From: Stenopsyche tienmushanensis
Taxonomy: Eukaryota; Arthropoda; Insecta; Trichoptera; Stenopsychidae
Direction of reading: 5' to 3'
Assembly (NCBI GenBank): GCA_008973525.1
Contig: WACJ01000044.1
Location: 558,001-622,000 of the forward strand
Length of the DNA: 64,000 nt
Positions 49,901 to 59,412 of this stretch are shown here, piece after piece; within the stretch, counting starts at the first letter, position 1; each line of letters begins with the position of its first letter. The notes below the pieces were generated by a model. That model saw nothing but the letters and a program-made list of their open reading frames with translations, was not told the origin of the DNA and did no database searches. The position numbers and the translations under genes were made by a program.

Positions 49901-52900
49901 GTCTAAACTTGACCCCATGTGACTACAATGCATGTAATACATTGAAAGAGGTTACCATTACAAGACAACGCTGTGGTCAAACAATACATGCATAACTGGT
50001 TTTTGGAGCAGCTGCCTTCTTTCTTCAGTAATCTTCCTAACCGATGAAATAAATATATTTCTAATTAATTGAACTATGTAAGAAAATAAGATACTTCATT
50101 TGTATTTTTATATATCTACATTTGTATAGCATAATTCAGAGTTATATTTGAATTCCCCTCGTATATTTATTTTTTTACAAAATGACATACTTTCATGAGC
50201 TCCGCACTGTCGACATGTAATACAGGCAGGTTTTCTCGGTGGGTTTAAGCAGCCACACATTTGACAGGTCCATATATGTCCTCGCCCTTCAAGTACATCG
50301 TCAGTGTTTTTATCAGATGACAAATCCATGCCTCCGTCTAATAAGCTTTCATCTGCGTCTCTCAATCGGAAAATATCTTCATTAACTAACGGTTTGAGTG
50401 CTCTGCACATTGTACACTAAAATATAGAAATTGTAAATATAATTTAAATCTATTTGATTAAGAAATTTAGATGACCCTTTATGAAGCATTAATAAAATTA
50501 TCGAATTCAAAATACCTTTAAAGAGAGAGGAAAATTTTCATATGTGCAATATTCGCAGCACCATTTCTTTGCGGAATCACTTGACGGTAAAGGTGAAGTT
50601 GGCGTATTAGCACTTGCATTCGTTAAAGACGTATCTTGGTTCTGTTTTACAATCACAAAGAGTCGATTTATATAATTATAAAATTAGTGTTACATATTCT
50701 TGCTAAAATTTCTGCTTCAATTATGAGCTAACTCAAAGTGAAAGTGATACACATCGCATGCATCAATAGGCAAGAATCTATTTATGCTCTTTAAATATTA
50801 TTACTTGTTATAGAATCGATTTTCGATGCTGATGTATTGATTCATGTTTATTTAATGATTGTTAATTCAAGGTTTCATTTATGTTCAGGTTTTAAGCGAT
50901 TTATTCTAATATAAGGTCAAACATGCAAGAAAAACTTCTTTTTTTTAATTCGCACCATTGTTGAAATACAAACGAGCATGCACATAAAATAAATGCAAAT
51001 ATACACTCAAACACAAATGCTCTACACACTAACTATGAATTGGAAAGCAAGAATGACTTTTTTGATGAGTCCATTGATCCAAAAATAAGAACTAGCCTTG
51101 AATTGTATGTTTGTAATTCCTTTTTAAATCATCATATAAATATTGATTCACTATATATTGGGTTGATGCGAAAGTATTGACGTTTTTATATTCGAAATGT
51201 CTGTTGATAAATTGCATTTATGATACTGTCTGCTTTATGAATTTTGTTAAAGCAATAACGTGATCGTGAGGGATTTTTCATTGACCGATAAACCAAGCCC
51301 TTCAAAGACTGATGATGATGTCTTAAATGCTATAATTGAAGCTGGTCCACATAAAAACATTAGGGAGACCGCGTTGGAGATGGACATCGCGTTGAAGCAT
51401 TTGATGGGACTGTAAAGACATAGCATATTATGAACTTCTGCGCAACAAAGCAATTAAAGTCCTTAAAAAAATAGACCTTATTTGACCAAATAAGAACTAT
51501 ATTAAAGGGTAGTAATCCACCATGACGACACACGACCAAATGTGGCAAAAATCACTCAGCACAAGCTAAAGGAATTAAATTGGGATCTTCCGAAGCATTC
51601 ACTTTATATTCCGGAACTTGCGCCTTCCGATTTTCACTGGTTTAGGTTGTTTGAAAAATTCGACTCAATTGAAGAATTGAAAACAGCCCTTGATTCGTTT
51701 TCTACACTGAAGTCAAAGGACTTTCATTTTAGAGACATAAATAAGTTGATAGATAGAGGGGATGTTATATTAAAGAATGGAAATCATTTCATATTAAAAA
51801 ACGTTGAAACTTTCGTATCAACCCAATATTAAAATTTTAAAAAAGGTAACTATCATTCACAATATTTATAATACGTACATAACGCGGTTATTACTCGGTT
51901 GATAATAACACTTGTTATAAAAATCTCGGTAATTGTAATGAAGATCAGGATGGATGTAAAAACATCAAAGACCACGGCCGTCTTTCTTAAGTGACCATAT
52001 TTCATAATATACCAAGAGCTGGCGGCATAAGTTGAAAGTCATACACATGTGAATAATTTAATAGTCGTTTTCTGGCGTGTTTCCGGACTACCATTATGAC
52101 AGTCTGGCGACTGAATGCCATTTGGTTTGGAAGGGGAAGGGGTTGAAATCTAGTGAAAATTCACTAGATTTCAACCCCAGTATTTTATTAATCTTTCTAT
52201 AAATTAGTGAAATAAACAATCATTTATAAGTGTTGTTAAGGCAACGCGTTGACAATATCTATTCGATCTGGCATTTTTATAATGTAAACTATTTATTATA
52301 AGGTATTAAAAATAATTTTCTGGTTAGCTTCAGCAAGTTTGAACTAGTCTGGTACTATCTTAAGAAGGCGGTAAAAGTCTGGGAACCCCCTCCCCTCTCA
52401 AACCCAATGGCATTCAGTCGCCAGACTGTCATAATGAGTCTGGAAACACGCCAGAATACAACTATTAAATTATTCACCTGTATTAGATGATCTTTAATTT
52501 ATGCTGCCAGCTCTCAGTCTATAAGAATTTAGAGAATTTTAATTCTTCGACTTTTCATTTCAGAATACCTAATGTATAACACTTTAACTATAACTACCAA
52601 TATTTATTGAAGATTATGTTTCTAATATAATATAGTCTTTGATTCATTCAAATTTTTGGTTTCAAAATATAAGCAACTCATAGCAATGAATCCGTAACGC
52701 TTTGCCATATTTTTAAATTCATTAGAAACAAGCCAATGTTCTTACTTTCCAAATAATAATTGAAAAATACAGTTTCCAATTTGAAGTAATGGGTGCTTAC
52801 GTTTTGATATATATTTTGTGACATCTTGGCTGTGTTTAGCAAATGTTGGGGTAATTGTCTTTGTGCTGCGAATTCATTGGCGGAATCTTCAGGTGAAGTT

Positions 52901-52944
52901 TTTCCATTTTTACGGTTTTTAGTTTGATACATTTCATCGCTCAT
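43976..52944 (-). CDS. trbd: Trabid, OTU-family deubiquitinase (ZRANB1 orthologue), complete 15-exon gene
   Basis: Exons in transcript order, all with GT/AG introns and matching phases: 52944-52801, 50641-50516, 50416-50191, 48317-48172, 48092-47909, 47827-47714, 47634-47487, 47385-47189, 47110-46982, 46511-46370, 46298-46054, 45818-45674, 45596-45488, 45413-45265, 44060-43976 (stop TAA). They total 2,289 nt, or 762 aa; human ZRANB1 is about 708 aa. Three NZF ubiquitin-binding fingers are visible: W75/C77/C80/C91/C94, W139/C141/C144/C155/C158 and W211/C213/C216/C227/C230. An ankyrin-like ubiquitin-binding region (TDWAWLQACLGVVDGD from about residue 304) follows. The OTU domain has catalytic Cys486 in NRSAGDCLLDA and His626 in LGYTRGHFSALV. 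The tail is acidic (DGETDEE). The family cleaves K29-, K33- and K63-linked ubiquitin and is linked to Wnt and immune signalling. Residues 1-74 lie upstream of the first finger and are not recognised. The exon 5 donor (GTTTGT) is weak but keeps frame. Confidence 0.95.
44128..44327. mobile_element. TTAA-flanked MITE, CCTTTCC family, copy 2, in Trabid intron 14
   Basis: The ends CCTTTCCCTTACGATGCTAC and, from the right, CCTTTCCTTTACTATGGTGT match the copy at 40.2 kb in reverse orientation. TTAA lies at 44124-44127 and 44328-44331. The interior contains repeated TATCGATATAGATAGTATAT. It lies 67 bp inside the last Trabid intron. Confidence 0.75.
44570..45020 (+). pseudogene. Mariner transposase relic in Trabid intron 14
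   Basis: Plus-strand pieces read in order KKWIYYNTPKRGLSPAKH, SGISWYYELLQPNQTITGDL and SRALKEKRPQFAQRHDKVIL, then QHDN, YSPSDYHFAD and LMALLNSTSLLMEI. QHDN carries the second catalytic Asp and SDYH the third. This is the order found in DD34D mariner transposases, with frameshifts and stops between. No terminal repeats were seen. Confidence 0.7.
45171..45212 (+). repeat. hAT-like terminal scrap in Trabid intron 14
   Basis: GGATCAGCAAACTACAGCTC followed by ATGGGCCAAATC resembles the well-known hAT terminal consensus (GGTCGGCAAACT...GGGCCAAATC). Only this end is visible and no partner end was found nearby. Confidence 0.35.
48400..48570 (-). pseudogene. Mariner transposase C-terminal scrap in Trabid intron 3
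   Basis: On the minus strand RSFRWNKCISNEGNYAEK resembles the last residues of many mariner transposases (R-W-x-K-C-I-x-x-x-G-x-Y). The same DNA block with small changes recurs within the hAT element at about 27,290-27,440. It is short and eroded, so only the similarity of the two blocks is firm. Confidence 0.4.
48850..49600 (+). mobile_element. Degenerate LINE ORF2 C-terminus plus 3' UTR, in Trabid intron 3
   Basis: Read across frameshifts, the plus strand shows a reverse-transcriptase thumb and tail: GLPVLASVVPLDLEIQCRAA, then GCDSYLARE with a shifted WQERWST, then LECPCEYPFMDADHL, MASDRETLFR and EFGPVGHGNLVAT. The last block is shared with the copies at 11 and 34 kb. Sequence after 49,450 is non-coding and CT-rich. 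Multiple stops and frameshifts make it non-functional. It lies antisense to Trabid within the 1.87-kb intron 48318-50190. Confidence 0.6.
49690..50070 (+). pseudogene. Mariner transposase C-terminal relic in Trabid intron 3
   Basis: The plus-strand frame at about 49,825-49,995 reads LLRDNAQPHTAAVTRNKFTQ and LTPCDYNACNTLKEV. These are the second catalytic Asp region (H-D-N-A-x-P-H-T) and third Asp region of a mariner transposase, with the L-Y-S-P-D-L consensus eroded. Downstream the frame shifts (HAWFLEQLPSFF-like). There is no terminal repeat. It lies directly after the LINE tail in the same intron. Confidence 0.7.
51158..51826 (+). mobile_element. Internally deleted mariner with both terminal repeats and TA duplication, in Trabid intron 1
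   Basis: Terminal inverted repeats of about 30 bp start TTGGGTTGATGCGAAAGT on the left and TTGGGTTGATACGAAAGT on the right (reverse complement). Both are flanked by TA (51156-51157 and 51827-51828). The 669-bp element is about half the length of a full mariner. It retains an N-terminal remnant (GRPSKTDDDVLNAIIEAGPH is out of frame with the rest) and an open C-terminal frame at 51542-51832 with SLYIPELAPSDFHWFRLFEK. The PELAPSD block is the third catalytic Asp region of mariner transposases. It lies on the strand opposite to Trabid. Confidence 0.85.
52014..52514. mobile_element. Element with about 130-bp terminal inverted repeats in Trabid intron 1
   Basis: The left arm, from GAGCTGGCGGCATAAGTT through TCTGGCGTGTTTCC to GACAGTCTGGCGACTGAATG and beyond, matches the reverse complement of the right arm ending at about 52514 (GAGCTGGCAGCATAAATT at the end). 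The match runs for about 130 bp with few differences. Inside the left arm a perfect 19-bp hairpin, GGGGTTGAAATCTAGTGAA with its complement, spans about 52139-52178. No transposase code remains. The target duplication is not clear, so the superfamily is undecided. Confidence 0.75.
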
Positions 52945-53555
52945 TATATGATAAAATTATATGATGGTTACAGTTGCTCAATAGTAAAACTGAATATACA
53001 TTGAAATGTTGATTCGTTATGATTATTTCATAATTCAATATGCCCAACGTCGTTTCCAAACTGTACTTTGGCAAGTGCTCTTATTTCAGGGAAAACATCG
53101 GTTTAAATCTCATTTTTATCAGTGAAATCAAAAGGAATTAAATTGTTATTTGTGTATTAGGGGTAAAAAAATTGGGAAATGTAGGATATATTATTCCCTC
53201 TGTCATACCATTATGATAGATTATTTTTCATCAGTTCACAAAATCACAGTCGACGAAACCAATAATAGCAATATTACGAGTTATCCTGAGATTGAGCAAA
53301 GATCTGAAATTAAAAAAATATAACAATGTTAATAAAATTGTAATAATCAATCAAAATTGTATATATATATAATAATACATGCAGTAAGACCTCGCTTAAT
53401 ACATTCCAATAAGTTCCAGCACAAAACGAGCTTGTTTTGACACAAATTTAATAGGAAATGAGCAACACACAGTTAAAAATCAACAACAAGTTTTGCTTTG
53501 GTCTTCATTTTGAATGATGAAGTCATATAAACGTTATTTGCTGATTTCTCATTAA

Positions 53556-53838
53556 CACTATCGTGGTCGCATCAAATTACCAAAAAACTTACGCTAGAAA
53601 CTGGCAAAGTTTCTATCTCAAAGGAACAGACCATTGAACATATTACTTCAAATAGACGTAGCATCAGCAGTTGCAGATATAAAAATTAATTCACTGTATT
53701 CATTAATTACTGACGTATATGCTGCATTACCGGTTACAACAGGTCAGCGCGCGATCATGATGTATATGTGGCATTATGCGGCCACCAATGGTCGAACCCG
53801 TGATGATGCAGCATATGCATCACCGACAACAAAAGCAA
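53556..53838. mobile_element. TTAA MITE, CACTwTCGTG family, copy 2 (inverted, one end decayed)
   Basis: Left TTAA (53552-53555) is followed by CACTATCGTGGTCGCA. The right half contains CAATGGTCGAACCCGTGATG and GCAGCATATGCATCACCG, the reverse complement of the left part of the copy at 16.8 kb. The right terminal repeat is eroded, so the end is approximate. An apparent 71-codon frame across it is incidental. Confidence 0.65.
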
Positions 53839-54184
53839 ATATCGATTAAGTCTCGTCTTGCTTTTGCAATCCTCTCGAATTCTGGATAATTTGCTACAAT
53901 TTGATATTTTATTAGAGGGACCAAAGAGTATTCATGTATTTAGTGAAAAAAATTCAAATTTATTAATAACTAAAACTTTATATACAACATTATAAAATAT
54001 AATTTCCTTCTGAATGTGCTCCATAGACCTTAAAAGGTGGAGATCAGTCAGGGAGAGGTTCGATGAATAAGAAGGATACAGTAACACTTCTCAGTTTAAT
54101 TCTCGTATTTTATCCAGTCTTTTCTCTTTTAACTTTTGATGCAAAACTTCTAATTGTCGACAATAAACTAGTGCAGTTATAGTT

Positions 54185-54660
54185 AAAATAAATTCGCCAT
54201 AGAATAGAACACCTGAGGGCAGCTTTCATAAAATGAAAAAATACTATGCTCAAAAGAACTTTTTAAAAAACTCCGGTTGAAATTATTACGCTGCTATGCG
54301 TTTAGCATTCTTTTTTATGGAATGAAAGCCTGGATATACTATGTGTAAGCATCTAGAAGCCTTTGAGATGTGGATCTATAGAAGAATGTTGAGAATCTCC
54401 TGGACGGAACGAAAAACAAATGTAGAGGTGCTCAATAACCCGAAGCACTTACCATAACCAAAAAAGGAAAGTTAGAGTACTTCGGGCATGTTATGCACAA
54501 CAAGAAATATGCACTTCTACAATTAATAACCCAGGGGAAGATCGTGAAAATCGGGAAGGGTCATCGCAGGCATGGAGCCAGTATGACTGAAAAACTTGCG
54601 GCATTGGTACGGACTCAGTATGCTTTTTCGCATTCGCTTGAAGTGCAAGGCACATAACAA
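54185..54660 (+). mobile_element. Degenerate LINE reverse-transcriptase C-terminus
   Basis: Across frames the plus strand reads EIRHRIEHLRAAFIKMKKYY, LEAFEMWIYRRMLRISWTER and EYFGHVMHNKKYALLQLITQ. This series matches the well-known C-terminal part of Jockey/RTE-like endonuclease-reverse transcriptases in insects. At least two stops and frameshifts are present. It is followed by a minus-strand mariner piece, so the region is a nest of elements. Confidence 0.7.
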
Positions 54661-54689
54661 AGACATTATAGTTCCTCCCAGTTTCATTA

Positions 54690-54890
54690 ATATAATAATT
54701 ATTAACCGCATATCCCACCATAACTGAATAGCCTGTTCTATAATCAATCCGGGCTTAGGCATTGTTTTTTTTCATTATATATAATCATAAATGAGACATT
54801 TTTCATCAGCAGTTACACTGCTATTCAAAAAGAGACTATTTTTAGTATCGCCAAGTAGGCGTAGCAGGTGTTTCATTGCTCGTTTTTGTT
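54690..54890 (-). pseudogene. Mariner transposase fragment
   Basis: The minus strand reads FLNSSVTADEKCLIYDYI, then a short disrupted stretch and MPKPGLIIEQAIQLWWDMR. This corresponds to the VTGDEKWI...KPGLH...WWD region around the first catalytic Asp of mariner transposases. It is eroded and lies next to a plus-strand LINE fragment. Confidence 0.55.
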
Positions 54891-54974
54891 GTTATGATCA
54901 AGGCGTGCAGTACCCATCCTATTCATTTTCCGGGTGAATCCCAGTCTTTGCGTTAACTCCTAGATACAAACTGA

Positions 54975-55292
54975 TGGAAAGTAAGAAGAACTGGGACCTT
55001 TGGCGCGACTACGTAGAAGACATCATGAGCGCCAAAGAAGACAGTGAAAGAGAGAGGCGCAGGGCGCCTCTCCAACAATAGAATAGGGCTACCAAATGGC
55101 TAGACTACCTGTCACCCTTGAAGCAATGTGATAAACAATACCAGGGGGACAGAGGAGACCAAAGGGAGCGGTTTAGTGAGTAGGCACGGCTGGCCAACAT
55201 CCCTTATGGAAGTTGTATCAATACCAGCGTGAATCTCACACTCAGTCTTTGGAAGATTCCGCGCCCACAGGAAAAAAAAAAAAAAAAAAAAA
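54975..55292 (+). mobile_element. Recent retroposon insertion with 22-A tail and 13-bp target-site duplication
   Basis: A 318-bp GC-richer block ends in an uninterrupted run of A at 55272-55293. It is bounded by perfect direct repeats AGATACAAACTGA at 54962-54974 and 55293-55305. Poly(A) plus a target-site duplication of this length is the signature of LINE-machinery retroposition. The body (for example GTAGGCACGGCTGGCCAACA) has no intact ORF and looks like a 5'-truncated LINE 3' end. The intact tail and duplication suggest a recent insertion. Confidence 0.8.
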
Positions 55293-55649
55293 AGATACAA
55301 ACTGAGCCTAAATAAACATAAGGTCTCAAAATATGTGAATACTCTTTGGTTTCTCTGATATTAAGAAAAATCTGCAGTGAGTTGTTTCTTGTTTTATCAG
55401 TTTTTGAAGGTAGTCATTTGTTAAAGTTCTTATCAGAAACCTTCAATAGCTCCTAATTCCGCTGATTTAATTACGTTGACAATTTGGTCAACTATAGGAC
55501 CTTCTTTTTGGGAACTCTTGAATACCTTCAGTCATAGGTTCTTCATACTCCGTTTATGAATCATTTAAATCTTATCAAGCGAGATCAATACTACGTCAAA
55601 CAAGGTCGAAAGCACTATATTTTTTAGGTTAATGTTAAACGAGGTCTTG

Positions 55650-57060
55650 CTGTATATTAACTCATTATGGTCCACTGATATTTTGTAAAATATTTTGTTG
55701 TAGTTTGCAAATTATTTAAAAACGAATTAAAATTACGTATGGACTTTTGGTAAAATTGTATGGTCCATAAGGAGTTAATATAAAATAGAAAAAATTAACG
55801 GGGAACTAAAACCCTTGTCATAAATAATCTAAGTGATCGATTATATAAACGTTCAAATTTTTCAAAACACAATACAAAGAAAAATCATAACAAATGCCCT
55901 CTGAGCTTTGTCAGCGTAATATTTTGGCAGATCGCCATCAGTTCGTCTCAATTGACGGCAGACTTTCTGATGTAAATTTTTCAACTAGCAATGACCTGAT
56001 AACGCTCATAGAATCGAACGATGAAAACAAACACATTAGTTTTGTAAGAATAAATATTTGAACAAGTTTTTACAAAACGACAACAATTACATAAATATTT
56101 CGAGGTTAAAAATTCAATAAAGCCGTCCAATTTGTTTCCATTAGACACATTTATTTCTCTTCGCTTTATGCACATCGTTGTTATCAGTTATTCTCACAAA
56201 CAGAATAGACAAATAAATAAGATAAAAACTAAAATAATAAACAACATTTAAATTAGCATAACATTCAACCACAGTTAATTAAAAAAATCTAAATCAACAG
56301 CCTCGGTCAATTCCAGGGAACACGTTTCATATCCACAGAGATAATTTTTGAAATTCATGGAATACTGACAGATATAAAATAATTTTCATCACAATAAAAG
56401 ACACAGGTTAAATGTTATCAGGTCAATTGATCGACTCATTAGTATTATTGAATTATATTACTAGCTCACGCATATAACAAATAAAACATATGAGCAGATA
56501 AAAATGAAAAAAATATAAAAATTGTTTTATAAAAATGCAAACAATAGATTCATCTCCAGCACTACTCGAGTTTTAATGGTGAACTGCGATGTATTCGAAT
56601 TGACCGCCCACATTCCACTTATCCTATTATAAAAATATGTATCGAACAATTATACTCATGGTCATATACGTATGTGAACTTGTACTATAACTAAATTTAA
56701 AAATAAAAAACAAATGAGGATAAAAATAAACGCGGCGACCTGCAAATACGTCATGGCCAAAATTTGAATAAACCCAATCCTGAGCTCTCACGAATGACAT
56801 ACGTACTGTGAAAACTGTTGAATTTAATGCAACTCCATTGTTTTGTGTCTAATTTGGAGTGGTTTACATGACATTGACGTTTGTCAGTCTCGGACGAACA
56901 CTGGCGAGGTGTTATTGTTCGGGCTTTGAGTGTTGCGATTGCAAAAAAAACACGACTGTCCAGTTGACATTCGTGAATCGCAGACTTTAGACAAAAAAAA
57001 AATAGATCGAAACGTCGCTCGTCACAATGAACGAACTGAAGGACAAAAGATACATCAAAT
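55650..57060. other. Upstream region of Trabid, no gene seen
   Basis: AT-rich, with a 159-codon minus-strand frame at 56751-57230 that extends into the GC patch at 57.1 kb but shows no domain. Non-coding Trabid exons could lie here. Confidence 0.3.
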
Positions 57061-57094
57061 ATGATAAGCTCGTTAAATAGAAAAGGATCAGACC

Positions 57095-57180
57095 TGGGCA
57101 GTGCGGGGGGCACCATGCCGGGGGCGCAGCTCGCGCGAGGCCCGCACAGCGCCTGCGCCGGCCAGCTCCCGTTTACATCA
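57095..57180. other. Isolated 80-bp GC-rich patch
   Basis: A short, very GC-rich stretch (GGGGGCACCATGCCGGGGGC and on) stands alone in AT-rich DNA between Trabid and Nlp. Both strands are open across it. It could be an upstream non-coding exon or promoter of Trabid, 4 kb from its first coding exon, or a fragment of a GC-rich repeat. Nothing decides this. Confidence 0.25.
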
Positions 57181-57249
57181 CACTCCTCTTCCCAACAACA
57201 CAACAAACTGCGACCATTAACGCATTGCACATTTTCAAAACGACAAAAA

Positions 57250-59412
57250 ATAATCCGCTATTTATATCATGCTAAATTATTTTTTTTAAAACCTAATGCA
57301 TAAAAATAACAATTTACAATATGATTTTCAACACCTCTTTAAATTATAATTGCATCGTTCACTTTTATTATTTAAAAATATAATCATCAATAAAATAGGA
57401 TCCATGCAATTATATGATTATAAATATATTATTAATAATCAGAATTATGCTTAATAAAAATATAAATCTTATTAAATTATAAACGATTTGCCTAAATTCG
57501 TAATACTCCTGCACTGTGCTCAATCACAAATTTGTATTTTCAAAGCAAATAATGTTTTAAAAAAATAGAACTGGCATAAAAATGAGAAATATAATTATTA
57601 TAATTTTGATAATTATTTCATACTTTCAAAACCCGTAGATTCTGCACTTCTGGAATAATGCAACGCAATGGGTATTGCATTTCATATGTATAAAAATGTT
57701 GATTCTTGGATTGTCGCTAAATCATTTTTATAAAATTAAAAATGGACATACATGCCAAATATTTTCCTAATTAAATAATAATTATAAATTATATGTGAAC
57801 ATACTTTATCTTTTATAATTTATTCACATACAAATTGTTCAAAATTATTGTTATATATATTCTAATGCACACCAATTTCAAAACTTTGTGAAATGTTCCA
57901 CATGCGCCATCCAATTGCTTTTATATTCAAAAGTAGCATGGTTGATTTTATCAGTTAGCGTAAATAACAAATCTTAACTCATTTTAATCAAAGAAAACAT
58001 TTTAATTTAAGGGATAAGAACTATCCCTTAACTTTTTTTCTCTCTTCTTGAAGTCATTTCTTTCCGCATTTGTTCGCTGTATAATTTATTAGTATTAAGT
58101 CACCAGTTTTTTTTGAACTGAGAAATTTTAAAAATATGTATACTTGTTAAATAAAGAATAAAATAAGCCCAATGTTTTTAATTGCATCTTTTGTCAAAAA
58201 AAAACAGAGCATGAATTGGTTAAAATAAATCATAAGCAGTTTAGAATGCTCGCTCTCTTAACAATTTTACCCACTGCCAAATACTTCATAGTGGCTCTTA
58301 TAGCCCTATACGAGAGCCCCGGTCACTAACAGGTCTGCCGCCACTTGGCTTCAAATTTGAAACAGCTCAGGACTCAGAGCCAACACACATAATGACCTGC
58401 ATAATGGAGTGTAAAGTCTTCACTGTAACTTAAATCCCAAATACACTTCAAAATCAAAGATTAAAAGGCACCCTAATATAATCTAGTTACATTTGGATAC
58501 AACCAATAAGCTTATATTATGAACTTCATTGCCTTGACCAATTATAAGGGGAAAATGTATATGCACATTATATGACTTCACATTTTACGATTATGGATGC
58601 ATAGCTATCTACATCAGCTTCTCGGAGTGGAAAAAATAAAACATCCATGTAGAAAAGTTTTGTTTTATTGTTACTGTTATCTTACGTTATATTATTATGT
58701 ACAAAACAAACAGAGAACGTTTGAATTTAGTAAAAATTGCATACTACTGTCAAGTCCTAAAGATTCACTTATAGTTGAAAATAATGACAATCACAATAAT
58801 AACCTAGAAGTGATGTTTATTAAATCTACTGAGGAAACGATAATGACCATCACAAAATACAATCATCAGGAATGAATTATGTGCAATAACACAAGATGAA
58901 CTGTTGAACTAGCAGAAATTACAAAAATAACATTTACGTAATATGCACTATATAGACATAATTACTCAGTACTAAATTTATGTTGAAATTTCCACACTTA
59001 CAAAGTTTTTCTTGAGAGAAATTACATTCTTGTGTCATTGCCAAAATGACAACAATATGTTCTTATAACTTACAATGCCTAAGTTTAAATAGTTCGTTTA
59101 CCGTTCAACGTGATAATTATGTAAAACGTACACGCCAAACATTAAAACATCTCGCAGTGACGATGCACGAGAACTAACCCGTACCAGCGAACGTTCGGCA
59201 ACGGTGAAACCGTTTCGTTAATACTGGACTGTAATTAAATTTCGTGCACATATGAGAGGATGAGATGTTAAAATATGACGTGTATTCTTCCTACACAAGT
59301 TTTGATGAAACGTTGAACAGTAAATCACCGTAAAGCTTAAAATGTAAAAACAACCAAAATATGGTCAGGACATGAAACATTTAATGGATTAAAACCAAAT
59401 AAACTAGAGTGT
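57250..59412. other. Nlp 3' side, no further gene seen
   Basis: Downstream of the Nlp stop codon at 59413. Candidate poly(A) signals on the minus strand lie at 58816-58821 and 58664-58669. The remainder is AT-rich without recognised elements; the 92-codon plus-strand frame at 58597-58875 is unsupported. Confidence 0.4.

Larger units (their letters stand above)
53387..55643. repeat. Possible pogo-like terminal repeats enclosing a nest of elements
   Basis: CAGTAAGACCTCGCTTAATA at about 53387 and the reverse complement of the sequence ending near 55643 (CAGCAAGACCTCGTTTAACA) are inverted matches. Between them lie a TTAA MITE, a LINE fragment, a mariner fragment and the poly(A) retroposon, which would be later insertions. 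The right end is followed by TA; the left TA is not adjacent. No pogo transposase is clearly readable. Confidence 0.35.

Noticed and set aside
53634..53849. 71-codon plus-strand frame
   Set aside because: It lies wholly within the inverted TTAA MITE copy at 53.6 kb and has no protein-like conservation.
56751..57230. 159-codon minus-strand frame upstream of Trabid
   Set aside because: Its N-terminal part is the GC-rich patch and the rest reads like AT-rich non-coding DNA. No domain and no good splice link to Trabid exon 1.
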